From CAWIMX01 sp963837345 (GTDB lineage Bacteria; Acidobacteriota; Vicinamibacteria; Vicinamibacterales; CAVVIG01), in assembly GCA_963837345.1 (NCBI GenBank), contig CAWIMX010000001.1:1798001-1862000 (forward strand): 64,000 nucleotides of DNA. Direction: 5' to 3'. This document shows, piece by piece, positions 17,002 through 26,314 of the stretch (position 1 is its first letter; the number at the start of each line of letters is the position of its first letter). The notes beneath the pieces were generated by a model. That model was not told where the DNA came from and made no database searches. It was given only the letters and a program-made list of their open reading frames with translations. The position numbers were made by a program, and so were the translations under genes.

Positions 17002-17468
17002 TCACCGAGCTCCGCACGATCCTGGTCGCGGAGGACAACGCGAACGACATGGAGCTGACGCTCGAGGCCCTGCGCGAGAACCGCCTGGCCAACGACATCG
17101 TGGTCGTTCGCGACGGCGCCGAGGCGCTCGACTATCTGTTCAAGCGCCATCAATACGCGAGCCGGCCGGGTGGAAATCCGGCGGTCATCCTGCTCGATTT
17201 GAAGATGCCGAAAGTGGACGGCATCGAGGTGCTGCGCGAGATCAAGTCGCACCCCCAGCTGAAGACCATCCCGGTGGTGGCGCTGACGTCGTCGCGGGAG
17301 GAGAGCGACCTGGTGCGCAGCTACAACCTCGGCGTGAACGCCTATGTCGTGAAGCCCGTCTCGTTCAACGAGTTCATCGAAGCGGTCAAGATGCTCGGCG
17401 GCTTCTGGGCCGTCGTCAACCAGCCGCCGCCGCAGCCCCACGGCGGATCGGACGCCGCCGCCGGCTGA
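16998..17468 (+). CDS. single-domain response regulator (Rcp1-like)
   Basis: This 156-aa stand-alone receiver domain has acidic pair Glu-Asp in VAEDNAND, phosphoacceptor Asp67 in LLDLKMPKVDG, and Lys in YVVKPVSF. There is no output domain; the C-terminus is a short low-complexity tail. Its ATG overlaps the stop of the kinase gene (ATGA), making it the likely cognate partner in a phosphorelay. Rcp-like regulators usually pass phosphate to further proteins; the hybrid kinase 13 bp downstream is the obvious candidate. Confidence 0.92.
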   Translation: MITELRTILVAEDNANDMELTLEALRENRLANDIVVVRDGAEALDYLFKRHQYASRPGGNPAVILLDLKMPKVDGIEVLREIKSHPQLKTIPVVALTSSREESDLVRSYNLGVNAYVVKPVSFNEFIEAVKMLGGFWAVVNQPPPQPHGGSDAAAG

Positions 17469-17481
17469 CGACTCGACACGC

Positions 17482-19029
17482 ATGACGCAGCCCCTTCGAG
17501 CCCTGCTCGTGGAAGATTCGCCCGCGGACGCGGAGCTGATCCTGGCCGAGCTCGAACGTGGCGGATATGCCGTCACGTTCGAGCGCGTCCAGACGGCCGA
17601 AAGCCTGCGCGCGGCTCTTCGATACGACTGGGACATCGTGTTGTCCGACTACTCGATGCCCGGCTTCAGCGGGACCGCCGCGCTCGAGATTCTGCGGGAG
17701 CTCGATCGGGATCTGCCTTTCATCATGGTGTCGGGCACGATCGGCGAAGACACCGCCGTCACCGCCCTCAAGGCCGGCGCGGACGATTTTCTGGTCAAGA
17801 ACGGGCTCGCGCGTCTGCTGCCGGCGATCGAGCGCGAGCTGCGCGAGACGGCCGTGCGCCACGAGCGCCAGGTGCTCGAAGAGCAGCTCCGCCACGCGCA
17901 GAAAATGGAGAGCATCGGACGGCTGGCCGGCGGCATCGCGCACGATTTCAACAACATCCTCACCACGATCGTGGGCTACAGCGAGATGGTGCTGGAACAG
18001 ATCGGCACCGACAAACCCATGAGCGGCGACCTGCTCGAAATTCGGAAGGCGGCCGGACGGGCCACCGAGCTGACCAAGCAGCTGCTCGCCTTCAGCCGGA
18101 AGCAGACGCTCAAGGTGAGCGCCGTCGACGTCAACCAGATCATCCACGATGCCCACGGCATGCTCCGGCGCCTGGTGCCCGAGGACATCGAGTTCGAACT
18201 GGCGCTGGGCAGGGAGCTGCCGCTCATCCTGGCCGATCCGGTGCAGCTCGAGCAGGTGCTGCTCAATCTGGCCTCCAACGCGGGCGACGCGATGCTCGGC
18301 GGCGGCCGGCTGACGATCGAGTCGGCGGCCGTGAACGACGACCAGGTTCGCACGATCGCCCCCGACGCCCTTCATCGCGGCCGGTACGTGCGGCTTGCCG
18401 TGAGCGACACGGGCAGCGGCATTCCCGCCGACGTCGCGAGCCGGATCTTCGAGCCGTTCTTCACGACCAAGGAGGCCGGCAAGGGCACCGGGCTGGGTCT
18501 GGCGACCGTCTACGGCATCGTGCGGCAGCTGGGCGGGCACATCACGGTCACGAGCGAAGTCGGCGTCGGCACCACGTTCACCATGTTCTTTCCCGCGCCC
18601 GACGGCGTCGAGGCGGCGGACGTGGCATCCGTCAGCCGGTCCGCCCCGCTGGTGGCGTCGGGGCCGGGCGTCCTGCTGGTCGTCGAGGACGAAGAGGCGG
18701 TGCGCCGGCTGGTCACGCGGATTCTCGCGCGCCACGGCTACACCGTGCTCGAAGCCGGCAGCGCAGACGAGGCGCTGACCGTCGCCGGCCGGTTCGACGG
18801 CACGATCCATCTCGTCCTGAGCGACGTCGTCATGCCCGGCATGGGTGGAGCGGACCTGGCGCGCCTCCTGAAAGCCGCACGTCCGGGGCTCCGCGTGCTC
18901 TTCATGTCGGGCTACACCGGGGAGACCGCCGTCCGGCGCGGCGAAATCGACGGCGACGCGCCGCTGCTCGAGAAACCCTTCAGCGCCGCCGATCTGCTCG
19001 ACGTCGTCAGAAGCCTGCTGGATCGCTGA
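17482..19029 (+). CDS. hybrid histidine kinase, receiver-HisKA-HATPase-receiver
   Basis: This 515-aa soluble protein has an N-terminal receiver with Asp56 (LSDYSMPG) and Lys in FLVKNG. A HisKA follows with His154 in GGIAHDFNNIL, then an ATPase with NLASNAGDA, DTGSGI and GTGLGLAT, and a C-terminal receiver with Asp448 in LSDVVMPG. There is no membrane segment, so input probably comes through the first receiver, fitting a relay from the two preceding genes. Thirteen bases separate it from the response regulator. No DNA-binding domain is encoded in the operon. Confidence 0.9.
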   Translation: MTQPLRALLVEDSPADAELILAELERGGYAVTFERVQTAESLRAALRYDWDIVLSDYSMPGFSGTAALEILRELDRDLPFIMVSGTIGEDTAVTALKAGADDFLVKNGLARLLPAIERELRETAVRHERQVLEEQLRHAQKMESIGRLAGGIAHDFNNILTTIVGYSEMVLEQIGTDKPMSGDLLEIRKAAGRATELTKQLLAFSRKQTLKVSAVDVNQIIHDAHGMLRRLVPEDIEFELALGRELPLILADPVQLEQVLLNLASNAGDAMLGGGRLTIESAAVNDDQVRTIAPDALHRGRYVRLAVSDTGSGIPADVASRIFEPFFTTKEAGKGTGLGLATVYGIVRQLGGHITVTSEVGVGTTFTMFFPAPDGVEAADVASVSRSAPLVASGPGVLLVVEDEEAVRRLVTRILARHGYTVLEAGSADEALTVAGRFDGTIHLVLSDVVMPGMGGADLARLLKAARPGLRVLFMSGYTGETAVRRGEIDGDAPLLEKPFSAADLLDVVRSLLDR

Positions 19030-19103
19030 CGGCCCGCACGTCGACCTCTTGCAACCCGACGCATCCTCATGACAAGCTGGCGCGTTCAGGGAGGCGTCTC
19101 GCC

Positions 19104-20471
19104 ATGAGCCATGTGTCTTCAATCGCGTCCGGGCTCGCTTCATCGTTCGCGGGTCGACTCCTGCAGCCCGGAGAGCCCGGGTACGACGAGGCGCGACACG
19201 TCCACAACGGACTCGTCGACAAGCGTCCGGGCCTCATCGCGCAGTGCCGCGGACTGGCCGACATCGCCGACGCCGTCCGCGCCGGACGATCGCTCGGTGG
19301 CGAGGTGGCCGTGCGCGGCGGCGGCCACAACGTCGCGGGCCGGGCGACGACCGACGGCGGGCTGATGATCGATCTCTCCTTGATGCGCGGCATTCACGTC
19401 GACGCGGCGCGAGGGACCGCCCGTGCCGACGGCGGGGCGATCTGGCGCGACTTCAATCGCGAGACGCAGCTCTACAGCCTCGCGACGACCGGCGGCGTGG
19501 TCGGGTCCACCGGTATTGCCGGCCTCACGCTCGGCGGCGGCCTCGGGTGGCTGATGGGCAAGTACGGCATGGCGCTCGACAACCTGCTGTCGGTCGATCT
19601 CGTGCTCGCCGACGGATCGACGCTCCGTGCGAGCGCCGATGAGCACCCGGATCTCTTCTGGGCGGTGCGCGGCGGCGGCGGAAATTTCGGCGTCGCCGGC
19701 TCCTTCGAATTCCGGCTCCACAAGCTGGGGCCGATAATCATCGGCGGCATCGTGGCCTGGCCGGCCGATCGCGCGCGCGACGTGCTGCGCTTCTTCCGCG
19801 ACTTCACGCGGACGGCGCCCGACGACATGATGCTGGTGGCCGCGCTTCTCACGGCGCCGGACGGATCGGGCCACAAGATCGTGGGCATTGCCGCTTCCCA
19901 CGTCGGTCCGACGAGCGAGGCCGAACGGGCGGTCGCGCCGATCAAGGCATTCGGCACGCCGGCCCTGGACGTCCTGGGGCCGATGCCGTACGTGGCGCTC
20001 AACGGCATGCTCGACGCCGCCTTCCCGCGCGGCGCGCTCAACTACTGGAAATCGCACTTCATCGACGAGCTGACCGACGAGGCGATCGACGTGTTGATCG
20101 ATCGCTTTGCCAGCTGTCCGACATCGATGAGCCAGCTGCTGCTCGAGCACTTCCACGGCGCGGCGGCGCGCGTGCCGGTGGGCCACACGGCGTATGCGCT
20201 GCGCGCCACGGGGTACAACGCCGGCATCTTCGCCCAGTGGACCGACCCCTCGCAGAACGACCTCTGCACGCGCTGGGCGAAGGACAGCTATGCGGCGGTG
20301 AAGCCGTTCACGGGCCCGAAGCGGTACGTCAACTACCTCGACGCCGACGACTCGACGTCGGGCGTCCTCGAAGCGGTCTACGGACCGAACCTGCCGCGCC
20401 TGCGGCAGATCAAGAAGCAGTACGACCCCGACAACTTCTTCCGGATGAACGTCAACATTCCGCCTGCCTAG
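19104..20471 (+). CDS. FAD-linked oxidoreductase with BBE domain (6-hydroxynicotine oxidase-like)
   Basis: This 455-aa PCMH/VAO-fold flavoprotein has GGGHNVAG, whose His is the likely covalent FAD attachment, then TGIAGLTLGGGLGWL and WAVRGGGGNFG. It ends with a berberine-bridge-type segment, YVNYLD to YDPDNFFRMNVNIPP. Enzymes of this group oxidise alcohols, sugars or amines with O2. No signal peptide is visible. 'ggagg' SD before ATG 19104. Not obviously linked to its neighbours. Confidence 0.85.
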   Translation: MSHVSSIASGLASSFAGRLLQPGEPGYDEARHVHNGLVDKRPGLIAQCRGLADIADAVRAGRSLGGEVAVRGGGHNVAGRATTDGGLMIDLSLMRGIHVDAARGTARADGGAIWRDFNRETQLYSLATTGGVVGSTGIAGLTLGGGLGWLMGKYGMALDNLLSVDLVLADGSTLRASADEHPDLFWAVRGGGGNFGVAGSFEFRLHKLGPIIIGGIVAWPADRARDVLRFFRDFTRTAPDDMMLVAALLTAPDGSGHKIVGIAASHVGPTSEAERAVAPIKAFGTPALDVLGPMPYVALNGMLDAAFPRGALNYWKSHFIDELTDEAIDVLIDRFASCPTSMSQLLLEHFHGAAARVPVGHTAYALRATGYNAGIFAQWTDPSQNDLCTRWAKDSYAAVKPFTGPKRYVNYLDADDSTSGVLEAVYGPNLPRLRQIKKQYDPDNFFRMNVNIPPA

Positions 20472-20586
20472 CGGCTGTCGGGCCCGCTCCGCCCGGGCGG
20501 GCGCGGCGACCGCACCGTTTGACACGCCCGCAACCGAGGCGCATCATCAGTCGGTTTTCAGCGGCTGGGTACTCTGGGAGGGTGCG

Positions 20587-22908
20587 ATGTCCACTCGTCA
20601 CCGATGTTCGAAGCTTGCGTGCATGGTCTGGCTCACGATGCTGGCGGCGGGGTGCGCCGCCACACCGCCGGCGACGCTCGACGATCTGGCCCGTCAGTCG
20701 CTGGCCCGGCTGGACGGCGCGCTCGACGTGCCGGGGTTGAAGCAGTCCGTCGAGGTCATTCGGGACGAAACAGGCATTCCGCACATCTACGCCCAGAACG
20801 ACGACGATCTGTTTTTCGCCCAGGGCTACGTGATGGCGCAGGACCGCCTCTGGCAGATGGAGATGTGGCGCCGGTGGCACGAAGGCCGGCTGGCCGAGAT
20901 CTTCGGGCCCGAGGCGTTCAAGTACGACGCGCGCACGCGGCTGCTGATGTTCCGCGGTCCCTGGGACGCCGCCGAGTGGACCAGCTATCATCCCGAGGCC
21001 GAGCGGTTGTTCACCGACTACGCGAACGGCATCAATGCGTTCATCACCGAGCACGCCGACAACCTGCCCGTCGAATTCACGCTGACCGGGGTGAAGCCGG
21101 ATCCCTGGACGGCCCAGACCGTCGTCCTGCGTTGGGCGCAGCTCGGGCTGTCGAGCGCGCGCAGCCATGCGATCAGCGAGATGCAGCTCGCGCAGAACGT
21201 CGCGAAGCTCGGCGTGGAGGAGGCCAATCGGCGGACCGCGCCCGATCCCTGGGACGACTTGAAGGTTCCGGAAGGCCTCGATCTGAGCATCCTGCCGCCG
21301 GACATTCTCGATGTGATGCGAGCCGGCGACGGTGATCCCTTCGAGCCGGGCGAGCTGCCGCCGCTCGCGGTGCTCGACCAGTATCGCGATCTCGTGCCCG
21401 ACGTGCGCGTGGCGCAGGTGGCACCCGAGTTCCAGGATCCCGAGGGCAGCAACAACTGGGTCATCAGCGGCGCGCTCTCGCCGACGGGCGTCCCCATCCT
21501 GGCCAACGACCCGCATCGGCGCATCGAGATGCCCGCCCTCCGGTATTTCGTGCACCTGGTGGCGCCGGGCTGGAACGTCATCGGCGGCGGCGAGCCGCCG
21601 TTCATCGGCGTGCAGGAGGGGAACAACGCCCGGATGGCGTGGGGTGTCACGTTTGCCGGGACCGACATGGTCGACGTCTTCGTCGAGGAGACGAAGCCCG
21701 ATGATGCCAATCAGGTCCTGTACAACGGCACATGGGAACCGCTCCGCGTCATCAGCGAAGAGATCAAGGTGAAGGGCGAGGCTCCGCGGACCGTCGAGAT
21801 GAAGTTCAGCCGCCACGGCCCGGTGTTTTACGAGGACACGGTCCATCACCGGGCGTATGCCGTGAAGTCGGTGAACCAGGAGCCGGGCACGGCGCCGTAT
21901 CTCGGCAGCTTCAAGCTGGCCCAGGCCCAGAGCTGCGCCGACTTCTTCGAGCGCGCGATGTACTGGAAGATGCCGACGCACAATCTGATCTGCGGCGACG
22001 CCGACGGCAACATCGCGATGCAGGTGACCGGGCTGACGCCCGATCGCGACGGATGGAACGGCCGGCTGCCCGTGCCCGGCACCGGCAAGTACGAGTGGCG
22101 CGGCTTCCGCCGCGATCTCCCGCGCGAATTCAACCCGCCGCGCGGCTACATCGCCACCGCCAACAACAACACCACCCAACCGGATGGCTATACGGGGCGG
22201 CCGGTCTTCTACCATTCCTCGGTGGACGTCGACATCTCGCGTATCACGCGCATCCGCCAGCTGCTCTCGACCGGCGGCCCGTTCTCGATCGCGGACTTCG
22301 AGCGGTTCCAGCACGACACGTACTCGCTGCACGCCGAGCGGGACCATCCGCTGTTCCATGGGTGGACGGCCCGCGATCCCGACGTCGAGAAAGCCAGGGC
22401 GATGATCGACGGGTGGGACAACGTGCTGACGAAAGACACCACGGCCGGTGCGATCTACGTTCGATGGACCACGACCCAGGCGGCGCGAGCGCTCGAGTCC
22501 GCGAAGACAGGCGATCGACAATCGCAGGTGGAACAGGGCCTGCGTCAGGCCCTGGATCGGCTCACGAAAGACTGGGGCGCCGACTGGTCCGCGTGGCGCT
22601 ACGGGCGCATCAACGAGAGCGAGCTCCCGCACATGTTCGTGAAGGCGTTCGACCTGCCCACCATCGAGCGGCCCGGAGGGTTCAATACGGTCATGGCGAC
22701 CGGCGCGAATTTCCGGAGGATCATCGATCTCTCGAATCCCGACAACTCGGTCGGCAGCAACGCGCCGGGCCAGTCGGCGCAGCCCGGCAGCCCGTACTAC
22801 GGCAATCTTCGCGAAAACCTCGCCGAGAATCGGTACTTTCCGCTGGAGTTCACGCGTCCCGCGGTGGACCAGCACGCGGCTCACCGCCTGACGCTGCAGC
22901 CGAAGTAG
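20587..22908 (+). CDS. penicillin acylase family (S45) lipoprotein
   Basis: This 773-aa Ntn-hydrolase precursor has a signal peptide with lipobox LAAGC and acylatable Cys23, so export and membrane anchoring are likely. The alpha region contains DLFFAQGYVMAQDRLWQMEM. Autocleavage is predicted before Ser288 in EGSNNWV, which becomes the beta-chain nucleophile; ANDPHR and the C-terminal catalytic Asn region follow. Relatives hydrolyse beta-lactam side chains or acyl-homoserine lactones; the substrate cannot be chosen from sequence. Strong 'gggaggg' SD. Confidence 0.9.
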   Translation: MSTRHRCSKLACMVWLTMLAAGCAATPPATLDDLARQSLARLDGALDVPGLKQSVEVIRDETGIPHIYAQNDDDLFFAQGYVMAQDRLWQMEMWRRWHEGRLAEIFGPEAFKYDARTRLLMFRGPWDAAEWTSYHPEAERLFTDYANGINAFITEHADNLPVEFTLTGVKPDPWTAQTVVLRWAQLGLSSARSHAISEMQLAQNVAKLGVEEANRRTAPDPWDDLKVPEGLDLSILPPDILDVMRAGDGDPFEPGELPPLAVLDQYRDLVPDVRVAQVAPEFQDPEGSNNWVISGALSPTGVPILANDPHRRIEMPALRYFVHLVAPGWNVIGGGEPPFIGVQEGNNARMAWGVTFAGTDMVDVFVEETKPDDANQVLYNGTWEPLRVISEEIKVKGEAPRTVEMKFSRHGPVFYEDTVHHRAYAVKSVNQEPGTAPYLGSFKLAQAQSCADFFERAMYWKMPTHNLICGDADGNIAMQVTGLTPDRDGWNGRLPVPGTGKYEWRGFRRDLPREFNPPRGYIATANNNTTQPDGYTGRPVFYHSSVDVDISRITRIRQLLSTGGPFSIADFERFQHDTYSLHAERDHPLFHGWTARDPDVEKARAMIDGWDNVLTKDTTAGAIYVRWTTTQAARALESAKTGDRQSQVEQGLRQALDRLTKDWGADWSAWRYGRINESELPHMFVKAFDLPTIERPGGFNTVMATGANFRRIIDLSNPDNSVGSNAPGQSAQPGSPYYGNLRENLAENRYFPLEFTRPAVDQHAAHRLTLQPK

Positions 22909-22928
22909 GTCCCAGTCTGCTCGAGCTC

Positions 22929-22952
22929 GGCCGATCCGTCCGCGGATCGGCC
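22929..22952 (+). terminator. intrinsic terminator after the penicillin acylase gene
   Basis: A perfect 9-bp stem (22929-22937 with 22944-22952, ggccgatcc/ggatcggcc) has a 6-nt loop and is followed by 'gttgcattctt'. It sits 20 bp after the stop codon and 18 bp before the DedA start. The T-tract is weak. Confidence 0.6.
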
Positions 22953-22970
22953 GTTGCATTCTTCCCCTGG

Positions 22971-23612
22971 ATGCTGCCCGCGCAGGACGCGTTCACGCGG
23001 CTCATTGCCTCGTACGGCGGATGGATTGTTGCCGGCGTGGTCGGTCTCGAGAGCACGGGCGTGCCGCTGCCGGGCGAAACGATGCTCGTCAGCGCGGCGC
23101 TGTACGCGGCCACGACTGGACGACTCGGCATCGTCACCGTGGTCGTGGCGGCGATCGGCGGCGCCATCGCCGGCGACAACGTCGGCTTCTGGATCGGGCG
23201 CGAATTCGGATATCACTGGCTCGTGCGGCGCGGAATGATCATCCGCCTGACGCCGCGCCGCCTCAAGCTCGGGCAATATTTGTTCGACCGCCACGGCGGG
23301 AAGCTCGTGTTCTTCGGGCGGTTCGTCGCCGTCCTGCGCACCTACGCGGCGCTGCTGGCCGGCGTCAACTGCATGAGCTGGACGCGGTTCCTCTTCTTCA
23401 ACTCGACGGGCGCCGCGGTGTGGGCGGCGGCGTATGGCTTCGGCGCCTACGCGTTCGGCCAGACGGTCGCCCGTCTCGCCGGGCCGATCAGCCTCGGGCT
23501 GCTTGTGGCCGCGGTCGGCGCGGGCATCGGCGGATTCCTGTTCGTCCGCGGGCATGAGCGGCAGCTGGAGGACCGGGCCGACTGCGCCCTGCCCGGACCT
23601 CTGCGGCCCTGA
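22971..23612 (+). CDS. DedA family (SNARE-associated/VTT) membrane protein
   Basis: This 213-aa polytopic protein has the DedA features: an N-terminal GLESTGVPLPGETML, the central GDNVGFWIGREFG, and the FGRFVAVLRTYAALLAG motif with the conserved FxRxxPxxR-like arrangement (Arg in the re-entrant region). Recent family work links DedA proteins to flipping of undecaprenyl phosphate or phospholipids. ATG 22971 begins just before the first hydrophobic stretch. The preceding terminator suggests its own transcription. Confidence 0.88.
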   Translation: MLPAQDAFTRLIASYGGWIVAGVVGLESTGVPLPGETMLVSAALYAATTGRLGIVTVVVAAIGGAIAGDNVGFWIGREFGYHWLVRRGMIIRLTPRRLKLGQYLFDRHGGKLVFFGRFVAVLRTYAALLAGVNCMSWTRFLFFNSTGAAVWAAAYGFGAYAFGQTVARLAGPISLGLLVAAVGAGIGGFLFVRGHERQLEDRADCALPGPLRP

Positions 23613-23620
23613 ACGCGGCT

Positions 23621-24448
23621 CTACTGCCCGGGCTGCAAGCCGGGACGCTCCACGAGCTCGATGCGTGTGCCGTCGGGCCCCGCGACGTAGAAGAAGTTGA
23701 TCGACGGACCGTTCGGCAGGTTCAACGGCCGCGGCTGGCTCGTGAGCTCGACCTGCTTCGCCTCGAGCATTGCCTTCGTGCCGTCGATCGGTCCGGTGGA
23801 CCGCCAGCCGATGTGATCGATGACCCGGCCCTGGCTCGGCACCGAGTCGCCCTTCGCGACCACGATGTAGACCGTCGTGAAGCCAGGAACCCCGGCGTAT
23901 TTCACGGCGTCGAGCTGTCCCTTGATCTTCGTCCGCTCGCCGCCGAACTTGTCGAGGAGCCACGCGTACACGGCATCCGGATCGGGCGCGCGCAGCTGCA
24001 CGTGGTGCAGCCCGAGAAGCTCGGGATCCTGCACCAGCTGAATCCGCGTGCCCCAGGGATCCTCGATGAGTGCCGTCTTGTACAGCCCCGGCACCTCCTT
24101 GACCGGCTCGATGACCTTCGTGTTGTCCGCGGCCAGTTGACGCATCTTGGCATCCAGATCGGCGACCGAGAACCCGAGGTGCTCGATCACGCTGCCTTGG
24201 CTCCCGCCCTGCGACCTCGGGCTGAGGAACATCAGGCGCACCGCGCCGTACATCAGGCGGTTCGGCGCTTCGGTGATGCGCCGCGCGCCGTCGATGTGTG
24301 CTTCCCACCACGTGCTGGCTTCCTCGGCAGGCTCGTTGAGGTGGATGTGATCGTAGGGAAGGGTTGCTCTGGTCTGCCCGCTGGCGGCGGCGACGACGCC
24401 GGCGCCGAGCGCAGCCGCAAGGGCAAGGGATCGAGAAGACACGCGCAT
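23621..24448 (-). CDS. secreted double VOC (glyoxalase-fold) protein
   Basis: This 275-aa protein has a Sec signal peptide (about residues 1-25, ending ASGQT) followed by two vicinal-oxygen-chelate domains. The first runs from DHIHLNEPAEE to DPWGTRIQLVQD, the second from LHHVQLRAPDPDA to GPDGTRIELVER. Both end with the typical DP/GPxGTRI-E/Q-L strand that supplies a metal ligand. A periplasmic VOC enzyme is uncommon but recurs in acidobacteria. Reaction unknown. Confidence 0.8.
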   Translation of the reverse strand: MRVSSRSLALAAALGAGVVAAASGQTRATLPYDHIHLNEPAEEASTWWEAHIDGARRITEAPNRLMYGAVRLMFLSPRSQGGSQGSVIEHLGFSVADLDAKMRQLAADNTKVIEPVKEVPGLYKTALIEDPWGTRIQLVQDPELLGLHHVQLRAPDPDAVYAWLLDKFGGERTKIKGQLDAVKYAGVPGFTTVYIVVAKGDSVPSQGRVIDHIGWRSTGPIDGTKAMLEAKQVELTSQPRPLNLPNGPSINFFYVAGPDGTRIELVERPGLQPGQ

Positions 24449-24630
24449 GAACAGCTCTCCTTGAAGCGGAAATCCGCTGGGGCGTACTCGATAACCCTAG
24501 CAAATCGAGGCCGTCCAGGCGAGTCCGGGCTGGAACTTTGTCTGCCCGCGAGCGACCTAATTGAGTGGATCGGGTGCATATCCCCACCTGACCCTTGGCC
24601 TTCGAATTGCCATCGAACACGCGGGTGTCC

Positions 24631-25500
24631 ATGGCCATGCGATCCAAATTTCGTATTCTCGCGCTCGAGCCCGACCCCGATCGGGGCGAAAACCTGCGAC
24701 GGCTGATTGCCGGGCGCATGGACTCGGACGTCACGATTGCCTCGTCGTCCGGCGACGCGATTGCGGCGCTGTCGACGAGCCTGCCCGACCTGGTGCTCAT
24801 GTCCGCGCTCGTACCGCAGGCCGACGACGAACGGCTGCTCCTGCACTTGAACCGCCTGGACGCAGCGCGCGACGTGCCGATCCTGACGGTGCCGCCCGTC
24901 GTTCATGCCGAGGCGGAACCGGACGTGAAGCGCGGATGGTTCGACTTTCTGAAGCGGCGTCGAGCTCCCGCGCCGCTCTCCTTCGATCCCGTGGCCGTTC
25001 GCGAGCGGATTGTCGAGGCCGTGGCGCGGCCCGCGATGGAACCCGCCCGGGCATCCGGGCTTGGTGCGACGGCACGTCCGGACCGGCCCGACGGCGCAGG
25101 CGGGCGGCTTCGGGGAGGCGACGCGGAACCAAGCGCATCGCCGGTGCTGACCCGTGCCGCCCAGGGCCGGCAGCAGCGGGCGCGGCGTCTCAGCCCAGAC
25201 GATATTCCGTGGCTGACCTGCGTGCAGACGCCCTGGGGCTTGACGCTCGAGGTCGTGAACATCTCGGCCAGCGGCGTGCTGTTCGAGTCGCCCTCGAAAT
25301 TCGTGGGTGATGGCCTGTCGCGCCTCCATCTGCTCGGATCCGAGCGGAGCCTGGTGGTCGCGACGCATCTGGTGAGGAGCGAAGTGTCCGAAGTGACGCA
25401 GCGCGGCGTGAAATATCGCACGGCCGCCAGATTCGCGCATCAGCTGGACGTGGTTCTCGACGCGGCGCCTCGCGTGTCGATCGCGTCGAACGCCTGGTAG
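24631..25500 (+). CDS. receiver-like plus PilZ-type domain protein (paralogue 1)
   Basis: This approximately 289-aa protein has an N-terminal receiver-like domain (FRILALEPDPDRGE, LPDLVLMS), a low-complexity linker, and a C-terminal PilZ-like domain. In that domain RARRLSPDDIPWL is followed by VVNISASGVLFES, the RxxxR and D/NxSxxG pattern that binds c-di-GMP. The start is uncertain among TTG 24595, GTG 24625, ATG 24631 and ATG 24637; 24631 is used. It lies tail-to-tail with a paralogue 7 bp away. A c-di-GMP or surface-behaviour effector is inferred. Confidence 0.72.
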   Translation: MAMRSKFRILALEPDPDRGENLRRLIAGRMDSDVTIASSSGDAIAALSTSLPDLVLMSALVPQADDERLLLHLNRLDAARDVPILTVPPVVHAEAEPDVKRGWFDFLKRRRAPAPLSFDPVAVRERIVEAVARPAMEPARASGLGATARPDRPDGAGGRLRGGDAEPSASPVLTRAAQGRQQRARRLSPDDIPWLTCVQTPWGLTLEVVNISASGVLFESPSKFVGDGLSRLHLLGSERSLVVATHLVRSEVSEVTQRGVKYRTAARFAHQLDVVLDAAPRVSIASNAW

Positions 25501-25507
25501 CTTGCGG

Positions 25508-26314
25508 CTACCAGTGATTGACGATTTCGAGGTGTGATCTGAGCGGCGCGTCGTTTTCCTCGGCGAACTGGAACCCGACCTCGTAGGCGGCCAGTCCGTT
25601 CGGCATCGATCGCACCTGGCAGCGGACCACGCAGCCGCCGACGGAAACTTCTTCCCCCGACGCCAGCCGCAGCATCAGCCCGGACTGTGATTCCACGTCG
25701 CGCCGGTTGCGCCGGAGCGACCGCCAGTCGGGACGCCCTTCGGTCCACAGCAGAGCCCCGCCGGTCGACAGGTTGATCAGGTTCGCCGCCGTCTCGGTGA
25801 CGAATCTCACGGACCGGACCCACGGCACTTCGAGCGGCGACCAGCGCCGGGCGCCGCGGCGCTCCGCCGCGGCCTGCGGCGTGTCGGCCAGCCGACCCCA
25901 CGCGCGCTCCTGCCGAAGCTGCTGCGCCTGCTCGAGGTAGGCGGCGACGTCCTGCGCAAACACGCGCGGGTCGCAGCCGGCCGTGACGGGCAGGACGACT
26001 CGCCGCGAGAAGCGGCCGAACCCTGACGGCTTGCGCGCGCCCGCATCAGACGGAGACCGGAGCGACGGAATGCGGAGCACCTGGACGTGCTCGGCACCGG
26101 GCATCACGTCGAGATACGCCATCAGGTGTTCGTCGTCAGTCGGCGAGGTAAGGTCGGGCAGCAGCACCAGATCGGGAACCTCCCGGTCGATGGCGGCGAG
26201 TGCCGACTCTTTCGAATTGACGACGACCACTTCCGCCCGGCGCAATTCCTGGAGCGCCACGCGAAGCACGCGGGCTTGTCCGGTATCGGGGTGCAGGGCG
26301 AGAACACGGGCCAT
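25508..26314 (-). CDS. receiver-like plus PilZ-type domain protein (paralogue 2)
   Basis: This 268-aa protein has the same architecture as its convergent neighbour: RVLALHPDTGQARVLR and VPDLVLLPDLTSPTDDEHL in front, then RRGARRWSPLEVPWV and LINLSTGGALLW (RxxxR ... NxSxxG) at the back. The shared 'W/LSPxDIPW' lead into the PilZ core and matching receiver motif LALxPD support descent from one ancestral gene. The receiver keeps an Asp in the phosphoacceptor region, but whether it is phosphorylated is unclear. Confidence 0.72.
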   Translation of the reverse strand: MARVLALHPDTGQARVLRVALQELRRAEVVVVNSKESALAAIDREVPDLVLLPDLTSPTDDEHLMAYLDVMPGAEHVQVLRIPSLRSPSDAGARKPSGFGRFSRRVVLPVTAGCDPRVFAQDVAAYLEQAQQLRQERAWGRLADTPQAAAERRGARRWSPLEVPWVRSVRFVTETAANLINLSTGGALLWTEGRPDWRSLRRNRRDVESQSGLMLRLASGEEVSVGGCVVRCQVRSMPNGLAAYEVGFQFAEENDAPLRSHLEIVNHW

